64,000 nt of DNA from Streptomyces sp. G-G2 (lineage in GTDB: Bacteria; Actinomycetota; Actinomycetes; Streptomycetales; Streptomycetaceae), in assembly GCF_030063135.1 (NCBI RefSeq), contig NZ_JASISO010000044.1, positions 1-64,000 of the forward strand. Direction: 5' to 3'. Under the pieces are notes generated by a model that saw only the letters and a list, made by a program, of their open reading frames with translations, was not told the DNA's origin and ran no database searches. Both the position numbers and the translations under genes were made by a program. This document shows positions 36,225 through 45,544 of this stretch, in pieces. The first letter of the stretch is position 1. Every line of letters starts with the position of its first letter.

Positions 36225-37688
36225 GTGGTAGCGGCGCGGATCACGGTCAACGGCAAAGAGACACCGATTTCCCCGGCCGCGCCCCACACCACGGTGCTGG
36301 ATCTTCTGCGCGAGCGCGGCCTCACGGGCACCAAGGAGGGCTGCGCCGAGGGTGAATGCGGCGCCTGTTCGGTCCTGGTGGCCCGTCCCGGGGTGAACAA
36401 GCCCACTGACTGGGTGGCGGTCAACGCCTGCCTGGTCCCGGCCGCGGCGCTCGACGGTCAGGAGATCATCACCTCCGAGGGCCTCGCCACCGCCGGCGAA
36501 CCGGGCAGGCCGCCCACGCTGCATCCGGTGCAGGAGGAGATGGCGGCGCGCGGCGGCTCCCAATGCGGTTACTGCACACCGGGGTTCATCTGCAGCATGG
36601 CCTCCGAGTACTACCGGCCCGACCGCTGCGCTCACGCGGAACCTGCCGACGGCACCGACTCCGAACACGGTCCGAACGGCTTCGATCTGCACGCGCTGAG
36701 CGGAAACCTGTGCCGCTGCACCGGTTACCGGCCGATTCGCGATGCCGCGTTCGCCGTCGGTACGCCCACCGAGGACGACCCCCTCGCGCAGCGTCGCGAG
36801 CGGTCCGCGCCCGAACCGGCCGCCACCCAGTACACCCGGGACGACAGCACGTTCCTGCGGCCGAGCACCCTGGCCGAAGCGCTGCGGCTGCTCCACGAGC
36901 GGCCCGACGCGGTGGTGGTCGCCGGAAGCACCGACTGGGGCGTGGAGGTGAACATCCGTTCCCGACGGGCACGGTGCGTGGTGGCCGTCGATCGACTGCC
37001 CGAACTGCGCGCGCTGCGCGTCGAATCCGACCACGTCGAGATCGGGGCGGCGCTCACGCTCACCGAGATCGAACGCCGCCTCGACGGCAGCGTCCCGCTC
37101 CTGGCAGAGCTGTTCCCGCAGTTCGCGTCCCGGCTCATCCGCAACAGTGCGACCCTCGGCGGCAACCTGGGTACCGGCTCCCCCATCGGTGACAGCCCAC
37201 CGGTGCTGCTCGCGCTGGAGGCGTCGCTGGTCCTCGCCGATGCCGACGGCGAGCGCGAGGTCCCGCTGGCCGACTACTTCACCGGCTACCGGCAGAGCGT
37301 GCGCCGTCCCGGGGAGTTGATCCGCGCGGTGCGCGTCCCGCTGCCGCTGTCACCGGTCACGGCCTTCCACAAGATCGCCAAGCGGCGCTTCGACGACATC
37401 TCCAGCGTGGCGGTCGCTTTCGCGCTCGACATCGAGGACGGGATCGTCCGCAAGGCGCGGATCGGCCTGGGCGGGGTGGCCGCCACCCCGATCCGCGCCC
37501 TGGCCACCGAAGCGGCCCTGGAGGGCAAGGCGTTCACGGCAGAGACCGTCGAGGCCGCGGCCCACGTGCTCCGGGCCCAGGGCACGCCGATGGACGATCA
37601 CCGGGCCAGCGCCGACTACCGCTCCGCGATGCTCGGCCAGAGCCTTCTCAAGCTGTACGCGCAATCCACCGAGGCGGTGTCGTCATGA
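36225..37688 (+). CDS. xdhA: Xanthine dehydrogenase small subunit (2Fe-2S and FAD domains)
   Basis: The 487-residue subunit passes electrons from the molybdenum site to NAD. Plant-type [2Fe-2S] cysteines are in CAEGECGACSV (near residue 43). The second cluster is formed by CGYCTPGFIC and CRCTGYRP. A CO-dehydrogenase-type FAD domain (about 205-375) has VAGSTDWGVEVN and TLGGNLGTGSPIGDS, followed by the CODH_FAD C-domain. Fusion of iron-sulfur and FAD parts is the usual XdhA form. The GTG start has GAGGA upstream. Its stop overlaps the next start by four bases. Confidence 0.93.
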   Translation: MVAARITVNGKETPISPAAPHTTVLDLLRERGLTGTKEGCAEGECGACSVLVARPGVNKPTDWVAVNACLVPAAALDGQEIITSEGLATAGEPGRPPTLHPVQEEMAARGGSQCGYCTPGFICSMASEYYRPDRCAHAEPADGTDSEHGPNGFDLHALSGNLCRCTGYRPIRDAAFAVGTPTEDDPLAQRRERSAPEPAATQYTRDDSTFLRPSTLAEALRLLHERPDAVVVAGSTDWGVEVNIRSRRARCVVAVDRLPELRALRVESDHVEIGAALTLTEIERRLDGSVPLLAELFPQFASRLIRNSATLGGNLGTGSPIGDSPPVLLALEASLVLADADGEREVPLADYFTGYRQSVRRPGELIRAVRVPLPLSPVTAFHKIAKRRFDDISSVAVAFALDIEDGIVRKARIGLGGVAATPIRALATEAALEGKAFTAETVEAAAHVLRAQGTPMDDHRASADYRSAMLGQSLLKLYAQSTEAVSS

Positions 37689-40084
37689 GCCATTTGTCCG
37701 AACGCCCCGAGAAGCCAGTCGTCGGGGTCTCGATGCCGCACGAGAGCGCCGGCCTGCACGTCACCGGCGCCGCGCTCTACACCGACGACCTGGTCGCTCG
37801 TACCAAGGACGTGCTGCACGCCTACCCGGTCCAGGTCATGAGGGCCCGCGGCAGGATCACCGCGCTGCGCACCGAGCCGGCGCTCGCCGTGCCCGGTGTG
37901 GTCCGCGTGCTGACCGGCGCCGATGTGCCCGGCGTCAACGACGCCGGCATGAAGCACGACGAACCGCTGTTCACCGACGAGGTCATGTTCTACGGCCACG
38001 CGGTGGCCTGGGTGCTGGGGGAGACCCTGGAGGCGGCCCGGCTCGGCGCGGCGGCCGTCGAAGTGGAACTCGACGAACTGCCCTCTCTCGTCTCGCTCCA
38101 GGAAGCGATCGCGGCCGGCAGTTTCCACGGTGCCCGGCCCGTGATGCTGTCCGGCGACGTGGATGCCGGCTTCGCCGACTCCGCGCACGTGTTCACCGGC
38201 GAGTTCCAGTTCTCCGACCAGGAGCACTTCTATCTCGAGACGCACGCGGCGCTGGCCCTCGTCGACGAGAACGGGCAGATGTTCGTCCAGAGCAGCACCC
38301 AGCATCCTTCGGAGACGCAGGAAATCGTCGCGCACGTGCTCGGCCTGCACAGCCATGAGGTAACCGTCCAGTGCCTGCGGATGGGTGGCGGTTTCGGCGG
38401 CAAGGAAATGCAGCCGCACGGGTTCGCCGCCATCGCCGCGCTCGGTGCCCAGCTGACCGGGCGCCCGGTGCGACTGAGGCTCAACCGGACCCAGGACCTG
38501 ACCATGTCAGGCAAGCGCCACGGGTTCCACGCCGAGTGGAAGATCGGCTTCGACGCCGAGGGCCGCATTCAGGCCCTGGACGCCACCTTGACCGCGGACG
38601 GTGGCTGGAGCCTGGATCTGTCCGAACCGGTGGTGGCGCGCGCCCTGTGCCACATCGACAACACCTACTGGATCGCGAACGCGCGCGTCGCCGGTCGGAT
38701 CGCCAAGACCAACAAGGTCTCCAACACCGCCTTCCGCGGCTTCGGCGGGCCGCAGGGCATGCTGGTGATCGAGGACATCATGGGCCGGTGCGCGCCGCTG
38801 CTGGGCCTGGATCCGATGGAGCTGCGGGAGCGCAACTTCTATCGTCAGGGCCAGACGACACCGTACGGGCAGCCCGTCGCTCACCCCGAACGGATCTCCA
38901 CCGTCTGGCGGCAGGTCCAGGCCGACGCCGGGACGGCCGATCGCAAGCGCGAGATCGCGGCCTTCAACGACACGCACCCGCACACCAAGCGGGCGCTGGC
39001 GATCACGGGCATCAAGTTCGGCATCTCGTTCAACCTCACCGCCTTCAACCAGGGCGGCGCGCTGGTGCTGATCTACAAGGACGGCTCCGTCCTGATCAAC
39101 CACGGCGGCACCGAGATGGGCCAGGGCCTGCACACCAAGATGCTCCAGGTCGCCGCGACCACGCTGGGTATCCCGCCGCACAAGGTCCGGCTGGCCCCGA
39201 CGCGTACCGACAAGGTGCCCAACACCTCTGCCACCGCCGCCAGCGCCGGAACGGACCTCAACGGTGCGGCGGTGAAGAACGCCTGCGAGCAGTTGCGCGA
39301 GCGGCTGCTCCAGGTGGCCGGCACCCAACTGGGCGCCCCCGCTTCGGACGTGCGCATCGTCGAGGGCGTCGCGCGCTCCCTCGGCAGCGACCGGGAGCTG
39401 GCTTGGGACGACCTGGTGCGCACCGCCTACCTCCAGCGAGTTCAGCTGTCGGCGGCCGGTTTCTACCGCACCGAGGGTCTGCACTGGGACGCGAAGTCTT
39501 TCCACGGCTCGCCGTTCAAGTACTTCTCCTACGGCGCCGCCGCGGCCGAGGTGGAGGTGGACGGCTTCACCGGCGCGTACCGCATCCGGCGGGTGGACAT
39601 CGTTCACGATGTCGGCGACAGTCTGTCCCCGATGATCGACATCGGTCAGGTCGAGGGCGGTTTCGTGCAGGGCGCGGGCTGGCTGACGCTCGAGGACCTG
39701 CGCTGGGACACCCGTGACGGGCCGCAGCGCGGCCGGCTGCTGACCCAGGGCGCGAGCACCTACAAGCTGCCGAGCTTCTCGGAGATGCCCGAGGAGTTCA
39801 ACGTCACGCTGCTGGAGAACGCCTCCGAGGAGGGCGCGGTGTACGGCTCCAAGGCGGTGGGTGAGCCTCCGCTGATGCTCGCGTTCTCGGTGCGCGAGGC
39901 GCTGCGGCAGGCCGTCGCGGCATTCGGGCCCGTCGGAGTCAGCGTGGAGCTCGCCTCTCCGGCGACGCCGGAGGCGGTGTACTGGGCGATCGAAGCGGTC
40001 CGCGGAGGCGGGGCGCGGCGCGAGGGCCGCGTTCTCTCCGGCAGCGCGATCCCCACCGACTCACGTGCTGTGAGCAATGCCTGA
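37685..40084 (+). CDS. xdhB: Xanthine dehydrogenase molybdopterin-binding subunit
   Basis: The 799-residue catalytic subunit binds molybdopterin cofactor and hydroxylates hypoxanthine/xanthine. Cofactor-binding segments GGGFGGKEMQPHG (about 237) and AFRGFGGPQG (about 351) are present. The catalytic glutamate sits in VGEPPLML near residue 726. The length and single-polypeptide layout fit XdhB. It overlaps xdhA by four bases and xdhC by eight, so the three are one translationally coupled operon for purine oxidation. Confidence 0.93.
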   Translation: MSHLSERPEKPVVGVSMPHESAGLHVTGAALYTDDLVARTKDVLHAYPVQVMRARGRITALRTEPALAVPGVVRVLTGADVPGVNDAGMKHDEPLFTDEVMFYGHAVAWVLGETLEAARLGAAAVEVELDELPSLVSLQEAIAAGSFHGARPVMLSGDVDAGFADSAHVFTGEFQFSDQEHFYLETHAALALVDENGQMFVQSSTQHPSETQEIVAHVLGLHSHEVTVQCLRMGGGFGGKEMQPHGFAAIAALGAQLTGRPVRLRLNRTQDLTMSGKRHGFHAEWKIGFDAEGRIQALDATLTADGGWSLDLSEPVVARALCHIDNTYWIANARVAGRIAKTNKVSNTAFRGFGGPQGMLVIEDIMGRCAPLLGLDPMELRERNFYRQGQTTPYGQPVAHPERISTVWRQVQADAGTADRKREIAAFNDTHPHTKRALAITGIKFGISFNLTAFNQGGALVLIYKDGSVLINHGGTEMGQGLHTKMLQVAATTLGIPPHKVRLAPTRTDKVPNTSATAASAGTDLNGAAVKNACEQLRERLLQVAGTQLGAPASDVRIVEGVARSLGSDRELAWDDLVRTAYLQRVQLSAAGFYRTEGLHWDAKSFHGSPFKYFSYGAAAAEVEVDGFTGAYRIRRVDIVHDVGDSLSPMIDIGQVEGGFVQGAGWLTLEDLRWDTRDGPQRGRLLTQGASTYKLPSFSEMPEEFNVTLLENASEEGAVYGSKAVGEPPLMLAFSVREALRQAVAAFGPVGVSVELASPATPEAVYWAIEAVRGGGARREGRVLSGSAIPTDSRAVSNA

Positions 40085-40967
40085 CATGACGTGGGTGGCC
40101 GCGGTCGCACGGTTGCGAGCACGCCGGGAACCCGGCGTGCTCGTGACCGTCGCGACCGTGCGCGGTCACGCGCCCCGCCGGGCCGGTGCCAAACTCGTGG
40201 TGGGACGGACCGAGACCTGGGGTTCGATCGGCGGCGGCAACATCGAGGCCGTCGCCATCGACCGGGCCCGCGAGCTGAACGCCGCGCCCGATCCGGAGCC
40301 GGAGCTGATGGAGTTCGCCCTCAACGACAAGGTCACCGGCCGCCACGGCGTGCAGTGCTGCGGCGGAGCCGTCAGCGTACTGCTCGAACCGCTGCCCGTG
40401 GTCCAAGCGGTGGCCATCTTCGGTGTCGGGCACGTCGGACTGGAGCTGGCACGCATCCTGGCCCGCCACAGCCTCGATCTGCACCTGATCGACACCCGTC
40501 CCGACATGCTCGCCGACGAACGTCTCGGTGTGCTCGCGGACGCGGTGGCTCAGATCCACGTGCACCACACACCGCTGCTTCCGGAGCAGGCCCTCGCGGA
40601 GCTGCCGCCCGGCGCCCACGTCCTGATCATGACCCACGATCACGCCGAGGACGCCGCACTGTGCGACGCCGCCTTGCGCACGACCGGCCTCGGCCCGATC
40701 GGATTGATCGGATCGGCCGCCAAATGGGCGCGGTTCCGGCAACGCCTGGCCGACGAGGGCGGTCACGACGCCGCCGCCATCGACCGGATCAAGACCCCGA
40801 TCGGAACGGCCGGGATCACTGGCAAGGAACCCGCCACGATCGCGGTGAGCGTGGCTGCAGACCTGCTCCGCTCCTTCGAACAGGACCCCCACGGGGCGCT
40901 GGCGCACGGGGTTACCCCGGTCCGCGCACGCTCCGGTAGCCGGCAGCCAGTAGCCGGTAGCCGGTAG
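40077..40967 (+). CDS. xdhC: XdhC-type molybdenum cofactor insertion chaperone
   Basis: The 296-residue protein carries GSIGGGNIEA near residue 49 and QCCGGAVSVLLE near residue 91, the conserved XdhC/CoxI motifs, then a Rossmann-like domain (VAIFGVGHVGLELA). By family it binds, sulfurates and inserts Moco into the dehydrogenase. It is the last gene of the operon. Its C-terminal codons and stop lie in a 7-base tandem repeat, so the very end of the protein is probably evolutionarily unstable. Confidence 0.9.
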   Translation: MPDMTWVAAVARLRARREPGVLVTVATVRGHAPRRAGAKLVVGRTETWGSIGGGNIEAVAIDRARELNAAPDPEPELMEFALNDKVTGRHGVQCCGGAVSVLLEPLPVVQAVAIFGVGHVGLELARILARHSLDLHLIDTRPDMLADERLGVLADAVAQIHVHHTPLLPEQALAELPPGAHVLIMTHDHAEDAALCDAALRTTGLGPIGLIGSAAKWARFRQRLADEGGHDAAAIDRIKTPIGTAGITGKEPATIAVSVAADLLRSFEQDPHGALAHGVTPVRARSGSRQPVAGSR

Positions 40968-40969
40968 CC
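40935..40969 (+). repeat. Five copies of a 7-base repeat across the xdhC stop codon
   Basis: Units are GGTAGCC, GGCAGCC, AGTAGCC, GGTAGCC, GGTAGCC. Because seven is not a multiple of three, gain or loss of a unit would change the reading frame of the last residues and move the stop. Confidence 0.8.
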
Positions 40970-41061
40970 GGCAATCACGGGGCGCGGCCTCCCGGGCCGG
41001 CCGGGCCCGGGGCTCAGCGGGGCGCCGCGTGAGCCGCGTCTCACCCGGACGCGGGCGCTTG

Positions 41062-41083
41062 TCTATGCAACGAGTTGCATAGA
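41062..41083. promoter_or_regulatory. Perfect palindromic operator before padR
   Basis: TCTATGCAAC and GTTGCATAGA are exact complements separated by GA. The site ends 11 bases before the PadR start and overlaps the ribosome-site region, a classical position for autorepression by PadR proteins. Confidence 0.7.
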
Positions 41084-41094
41084 AGGATCGGGGC

Positions 41095-41649
41095 ATGGCA
41101 CTCGAGCACGCGATCCTCGTCTCCCTCCTGGAGAAGCCGGGCTCCGGCTATGAACTGGCCCGCCGGTTCGACCGGTCCATCGGCTACTTCTGGACCGCCA
41201 CCCACCAGCAGATCTACCGGGTGCTCAAGCGGATGGAGGGCGACGGCTGGGTCGACGTGCTCGAAGTGGCGCAGCAGGCCAGGCCGGACAAGAAGGAGTA
41301 CTCCGTCGCGCCGGCCGGCCGGTCCGCACTGTCCGCGTGGCTCCACGAGCCGATCCAGCCCGACAGCGTCCGGCACGAGCTCGCCGTGAAGATCCGCGGC
41401 GCGGCCTTCGACGATCCGGCCGCGCTCATCCTGGAGGTGGAGCGGCACCACCGGGCGCACGCGGACCGGCTCACCCACTACCTGGCGGGCGAGCTGCGCG
41501 ACTTCACCGGCGTGGACGCTCCCGCGGCGGACGACGCCGGGCGTGAGCTCCAGCACGTGGTGCTCCGTGGCGGCATCGCCTACGAGCGGATGCAGCTCGC
41601 CTGGCTGGAGGACGTACGCGCCACGCTCCAGCGTCTCGTGGCGGCCTGA
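41095..41649 (+). CDS. PadR-family transcriptional regulator
   Basis: The 184-residue protein has the PadR winged helix (ALEHAILVSLLEKPGSGYEL, then QIYRVLKRMEGDGWV) and a C-terminal PadR-like coiled/helical domain (VERHHRAHADRLTHYL). It would dimerise and repress by binding the palindrome directly upstream. The acyl-CoA dehydrogenase gene follows after 86 bases and is probably under the same control. The inducer is unknown. Confidence 0.92.
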   Translation: MALEHAILVSLLEKPGSGYELARRFDRSIGYFWTATHQQIYRVLKRMEGDGWVDVLEVAQQARPDKKEYSVAPAGRSALSAWLHEPIQPDSVRHELAVKIRGAAFDDPAALILEVERHHRAHADRLTHYLAGELRDFTGVDAPAADDAGRELQHVVLRGGIAYERMQLAWLEDVRATLQRLVAA

Positions 41650-41735
41650 CCCCGGCGCCGCCGTCCCCCGCCCTTCCCGCCGCACATCCCGCGCCACCTC
41701 GCACCCCTCATCCTCCGACCGGAAGGCGAACGTCC

Positions 41736-43463
41736 ATGAGCGACCCCCTGCTCTTCAACCCGCGCACCTACGACCCCGCGCACTTCGACCCCGAGACCCG
41801 CAGGCTGCTGCGCGCCACCGTCGACTGGTTCGAGGACCGGGGCAAGCGCCGGCTGCTGGAGGACTACCGCTCCCGAGCCTGGCTCGGGGACTTCATCGCG
41901 TTCTCCGCGAAGGAAGGGCTCTTCGCCACCTTCCTCACCCCCGCCTCCGCCGCTTCCGGCGAGGACGAGCCGGACAAGCGCTGGGACACCGCGCGGATCG
42001 CCGCCCTGAACGAGATCTTCGGCTTCTACGGCCTGGACTACTGGTACGCGTGGCAGGTCACGGTCCTCGGCCTCGGTCCGGTCTGGCAGAGCGACAACGC
42101 CGACGCCCGCGAACGCGCCGCCGAACTCCTCGCCGAGGGCAAGGTGTTCGCGTTCGGCCTGTCCGAGAAGGCGCACGGCGCGGACATCTACTCCACCGAC
42201 ATGCTCCTGGAGCCCGACGGTGGCGGCGGCTTCCGGGCCACCGGGTCCAAGTACTACATCGGAAACGGCAATGCCGCGGGACTCGTCTCCGTCTTCGGCC
42301 GCCGCACCGACATCGAGGGCCCCGACGGCTACGTGTTCTTCGCGGCCGACAGCCGCCACCCGGCGTACGGGCTGGTGCAGAACGTCGTCGACTCGTCCAA
42401 GTACGTCAGCGAGTTCCGCCTGACGGACTACCCGGTCACCCCCGCCGATGTCCTGCACACCGGCCGCGCCGCCTTCGACGCCGCTCTCAACACGGTGAAC
42501 GTCGGCAAGTTCAACCTCTGCACGGCGTCGATCGGCATCTGCGAGCACGCGATGTACGAGGCCGTCACCCACGCCGCCAATCGCATCCTCTACGGCCGCC
42601 CCGTCACCGCCTTCCCGCACGTGCGCCGCGAGCTGACCGACGCCTACGTCCGCCTGGTCGGGATGAAGCTGTTCAGCGACCGCGCCGTCGACTACTTCCG
42701 CTCCGCCGGCCCGGACGACCGTCGCTACCTGCTGTTCAACCCGATGACCAAGATGAAGGTGACCACGGAGGGCGAGAAGGTCATCGACCTGATGTGGGAC
42801 GTCATCGCGGCCAAGGGCTTCGAGAAGGACACCTACTTCGCGCAGGCGGCCATCGAGATCCGCGGGCTGCCGAAGCTGGAGGGCACGGTCCACGTCAACC
42901 TCGCCCTGATCCTCAAGTTCATGCGCAACCACCTGCTGGAACCGGTCGAGTACGCGCCCGTCCCGACCCGCCTCGACGCGGCCGACGACGCCTTCCTCTT
43001 CCGTCAGGGCCCCGCCCGCGGTCTGGGCTCCGTACGGTTCCACAACTGGCGCACCGCCTACGACGCGTACGCCGGCGTGCCGAACGTGGCCCGCTTCCGC
43101 GAGCAGGCCGACGCCCTGTGCGAGTTCGTCGCCACGGCCGCCCCGGACGAGGCGCAGAGCCGCGACCTCGATCTCCTCCTGGCCGTGGGCCAACTGTTCG
43201 CACTCGTCGTGCACGGCCAGCTGATCCTGGAGCAGGCGCACCTGACCGGCCTGGACGAGGACGTGCTCGACGAACTCTTCGGCGCCCTTGTGCGCGACTT
43301 CTCCGCGCACGCGGTCGAGCTCCACGGCAAGGTCTCCGCCACCGCCGCCCAGCAGGAATGGGCGCTCGGCGCCGTCCGCCGTCCGGTCGTCGACACCGAT
43401 CGCGCGGCCCGCGTCTGGGCGCGGGTGGAGAACCTGGCCGGGGCCTACCAGATGGCTCCCTGA
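41736..43463 (+). CDS. Acyl-CoA dehydrogenase
   Basis: The 575-residue flavoprotein has the acyl-CoA dehydrogenase middle domain (FGLSEKAHGADIYSTDM, KYYIGNGNAAG) and a helical C-terminal domain. It is about 180 residues longer than classic short-chain enzymes and resembles the long single-subunit ACAD group of Actinobacteria. I could not place the catalytic glutamate with confidence. Its likely job is FAD-dependent alpha,beta-oxidation of an acyl-CoA; the chain type is unknown. It follows PadR and probably depends on it. Confidence 0.87.
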   Translation: MSDPLLFNPRTYDPAHFDPETRRLLRATVDWFEDRGKRRLLEDYRSRAWLGDFIAFSAKEGLFATFLTPASAASGEDEPDKRWDTARIAALNEIFGFYGLDYWYAWQVTVLGLGPVWQSDNADARERAAELLAEGKVFAFGLSEKAHGADIYSTDMLLEPDGGGGFRATGSKYYIGNGNAAGLVSVFGRRTDIEGPDGYVFFAADSRHPAYGLVQNVVDSSKYVSEFRLTDYPVTPADVLHTGRAAFDAALNTVNVGKFNLCTASIGICEHAMYEAVTHAANRILYGRPVTAFPHVRRELTDAYVRLVGMKLFSDRAVDYFRSAGPDDRRYLLFNPMTKMKVTTEGEKVIDLMWDVIAAKGFEKDTYFAQAAIEIRGLPKLEGTVHVNLALILKFMRNHLLEPVEYAPVPTRLDAADDAFLFRQGPARGLGSVRFHNWRTAYDAYAGVPNVARFREQADALCEFVATAAPDEAQSRDLDLLLAVGQLFALVVHGQLILEQAHLTGLDEDVLDELFGALVRDFSAHAVELHGKVSATAAQQEWALGAVRRPVVDTDRAARVWARVENLAGAYQMAP

Positions 43464-43677
43464 CCCTCACCGCCGCGGCGCGGTGACCTGCGTCCGAGCC
43501 GCGTGCCCCGCGGGCCGTCCCGACGGCCCGCGGGGCACAGCCGTGTGTACGAGCCGTCCGGCGTGAGGGGTGGACCTGGGTACAGCCTGTTCGGTCGCCC
43601 GGTGCGGTTGCTGGGGCGGCGCGGCCCGGCATCGTGGTCCGCGTACGGATGCGAGCCGACGGGTGGGGGGACGGGTC

Positions 43678-43923
43678 ATGGCCACCGCGCACGGGGTGGG
43701 ACGGGAACGCGAGGTCCTTGAGCTGATGGCCGAAGGCCGGTCGAACGCCGCCATCGCGGCCACGCTCCACTTCGGCGACGCCGACGCCGACGCGGCCCGT
43801 GCTCCGACCACGGCCGGGGCAGATGCCGACAGGGTCTCCGGAGCGGATCCGGCCGATCAGAACGACCGACGATGCGCACCGGACGCTGCGGGCATCTTGA
43901 CGCAGCCGTACCCTGCGCCTTGA
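43678..43923 (+). pseudogene. Remnant of a LuxR-type regulator
   Basis: The segment EREVLELMAEGRSNAAIAAT is the first two helices of a LuxR/GerE DNA-binding domain, but the recognition helix and the rest are missing. The frame continues as unrelated Asp/Ala-rich sequence. No receiver or sensor domain precedes it. I read it as a degraded fragment. The flanks 43464-43677 and 43924-44042 hold no other gene. Confidence 0.6.
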
Positions 43924-44042
43924 ATCAAGACGTGAACAAAGAGGCCCGGACGGTCCGCTTCCGCGTTCACTCCTTGGCGTTGGATTGTCATGCTCGCGCC
44001 ATATATCACTCTCCGCATGTCCCCCCACACCGAAGTGATGTG

Positions 44043-45308
44043 ATGACCGTGCACCCCACCTGGCACCGGCGCGCGCTCTTATGCGCCCTCGCCCTCCTCT
44101 GCTGGGGCGGTCTGGCCGCCCCCGCCGCCGGCGCTTCCGTTCCGGCCCCCACGCCGTCCGCCGCCGCGGCCGTGACCTTCTCCGACGAGTTCGACGGACC
44201 GGCCGGAGCCGCCGTCGACCCCGGCAAATGGCAGACCGAGACCGGCGACAACGTCAGCAACCACGAGCGGCAGTACTACACGGCGGGCAACCGCAACGCC
44301 GCCCTCGACGGTCAGGGCCACCTGGTCATCACCGCCCGCCGGGAAAACCCGGGCAACTACACCTGCTGGTACGGGCGCTGCGAGTACACGTCGGCCCGCC
44401 TGAACACCGCGGGCCGTTTCACGCAGACGTACGGACACGTCGAGGCGAGGCTCAAGGTGCCGCGGGGCCAGGGCATGTGGCCCGCCTTCTGGATGCTCGG
44501 CTACGACATCGGCCAGGTCGGCTGGCCGAACTCCGGCGAGATCGACGTGATGGAGAACGTCGGCTTCGAGCCCTCGACTGTACACGGAACCCTCCACGGG
44601 CCGGGCTATTCGGGCGCCGGCGGCATCGGGGCGGCGTACACCCTCTCCGGCGGCAAAGCCTTCGCGGACGCCTTCCACACCTTCGCCGTCGACTGGGCCC
44701 CCGACTCCGTCACCTGGTCCGTCGACGGCGTCGTCTACCAGCGGCGGACGCCCGCCGACCTGGGGGGTAGCAGCTGGGCGTTCAACAAGCCGTTCTTCCT
44801 GATCCTCAACCTCGCGGTGGGCGGCTACTGGCCGGGTGACCCCGACGGCAGCACGGCCTTCCCCCAGCAGCTGGTGGTGGACCACGTCCGCGTGACCTCG
44901 TCCGACGGCGGCCCCGACGGTCGGAGCGGCCAGATCAGCGGGCTCGCCGGCAAGTGTGTCGACGTCACCGCGGCGAACCCGGCCAACGGCACCCCGGTCC
45001 AGCTCTACGACTGCAACGGCACCACCGCCCAGCGGTGGACCCTCGGCTCCGACGGGACCGTACGGGCGCTCGGCAAGTGCCTCGACGTCGCGAGCGGCGC
45101 CGTCGCCGACGGATCCCCGGTCCAGCTCTACGACTGCAACGGGACCGGCGCCCAGCGGTGGGTGGTGTCCGGGGCCCACGACATCGTGAACCCACAGGCG
45201 AACAAGTGCCTCGACGTCCCCGCGGGCAACTCCGCCAACGGTACGCGGCTGCAGCTGTGGACCTGCACCGGAGCCGCCCAGCAGAAGTGGACCGTCCCCG
45301 CCGGCTGA
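44043..45308 (+). CDS. Secreted GH16 beta-glucanase with ricin-type lectin domain
   Basis: The 421-residue protein has a signal peptide (about 1-32). A glycoside hydrolase 16 domain (about 45-285) carries the catalytic GEIDVMENVG with E166, D168 and E171. A C-terminal ricin-B/CBM13 domain has three QxW-type repeats (AQRWTL, AQRWVV, QQKWTV). The active-site spacing ExDxxE is that of bacterial laminarinases, so it probably cleaves beta-1,3-glucan outside the cell, with the lectin domain anchoring to polysaccharide. ATG 44043 gives the best signal peptide; the longer frame has none. Confidence 0.93.
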   Translation: MTVHPTWHRRALLCALALLCWGGLAAPAAGASVPAPTPSAAAAVTFSDEFDGPAGAAVDPGKWQTETGDNVSNHERQYYTAGNRNAALDGQGHLVITARRENPGNYTCWYGRCEYTSARLNTAGRFTQTYGHVEARLKVPRGQGMWPAFWMLGYDIGQVGWPNSGEIDVMENVGFEPSTVHGTLHGPGYSGAGGIGAAYTLSGGKAFADAFHTFAVDWAPDSVTWSVDGVVYQRRTPADLGGSSWAFNKPFFLILNLAVGGYWPGDPDGSTAFPQQLVVDHVRVTSSDGGPDGRSGQISGLAGKCVDVTAANPANGTPVQLYDCNGTTAQRWTLGSDGTVRALGKCLDVASGAVADGSPVQLYDCNGTGAQRWVVSGAHDIVNPQANKCLDVPAGNSANGTRLQLWTCTGAAQQKWTVPAG

Positions 45309-45544
45309 CCCCGGCCGGCCCCACTCCCCCAGCGGGCCGGGCCACGCAGCGCAACAGCGAGCGGCTCGGACGCGACGGGCGCGACGCCATGTGTACTGCA
45401 ACGGGGGGAGGCGTGCGAGGCGTGCGACGGCCCGCGGGGGCGCGGGCCTCATCCTGACCTCTCGTACGGTCAGCACGTCCTCACCCGTTCGGCCGTTCTC
45501 ACCCGCTGTGCGGTCCTCGCACCGCCCGGAACCCACGGAGAACC

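Noticed and set aside
36175..36231. Tiny frame MATGTTRTTTHRNEDAPW overlapping the xdhA start
   Set aside because: Weak ribosome site and threonine-rich chance sequence; it could be a second leader but nothing supports it beyond position.
40935..40969. Possible CRISPR-like array in the 7-base repeats
   Set aside because: The units are contiguous, without spacers, and no cas genes are present.
45390..45458. A short frame (MCTATGGGVRGV...) after the glucanase
   Set aside because: 22 residues, Gly/Arg-rich, no ribosome site, no hydrophobic segment.
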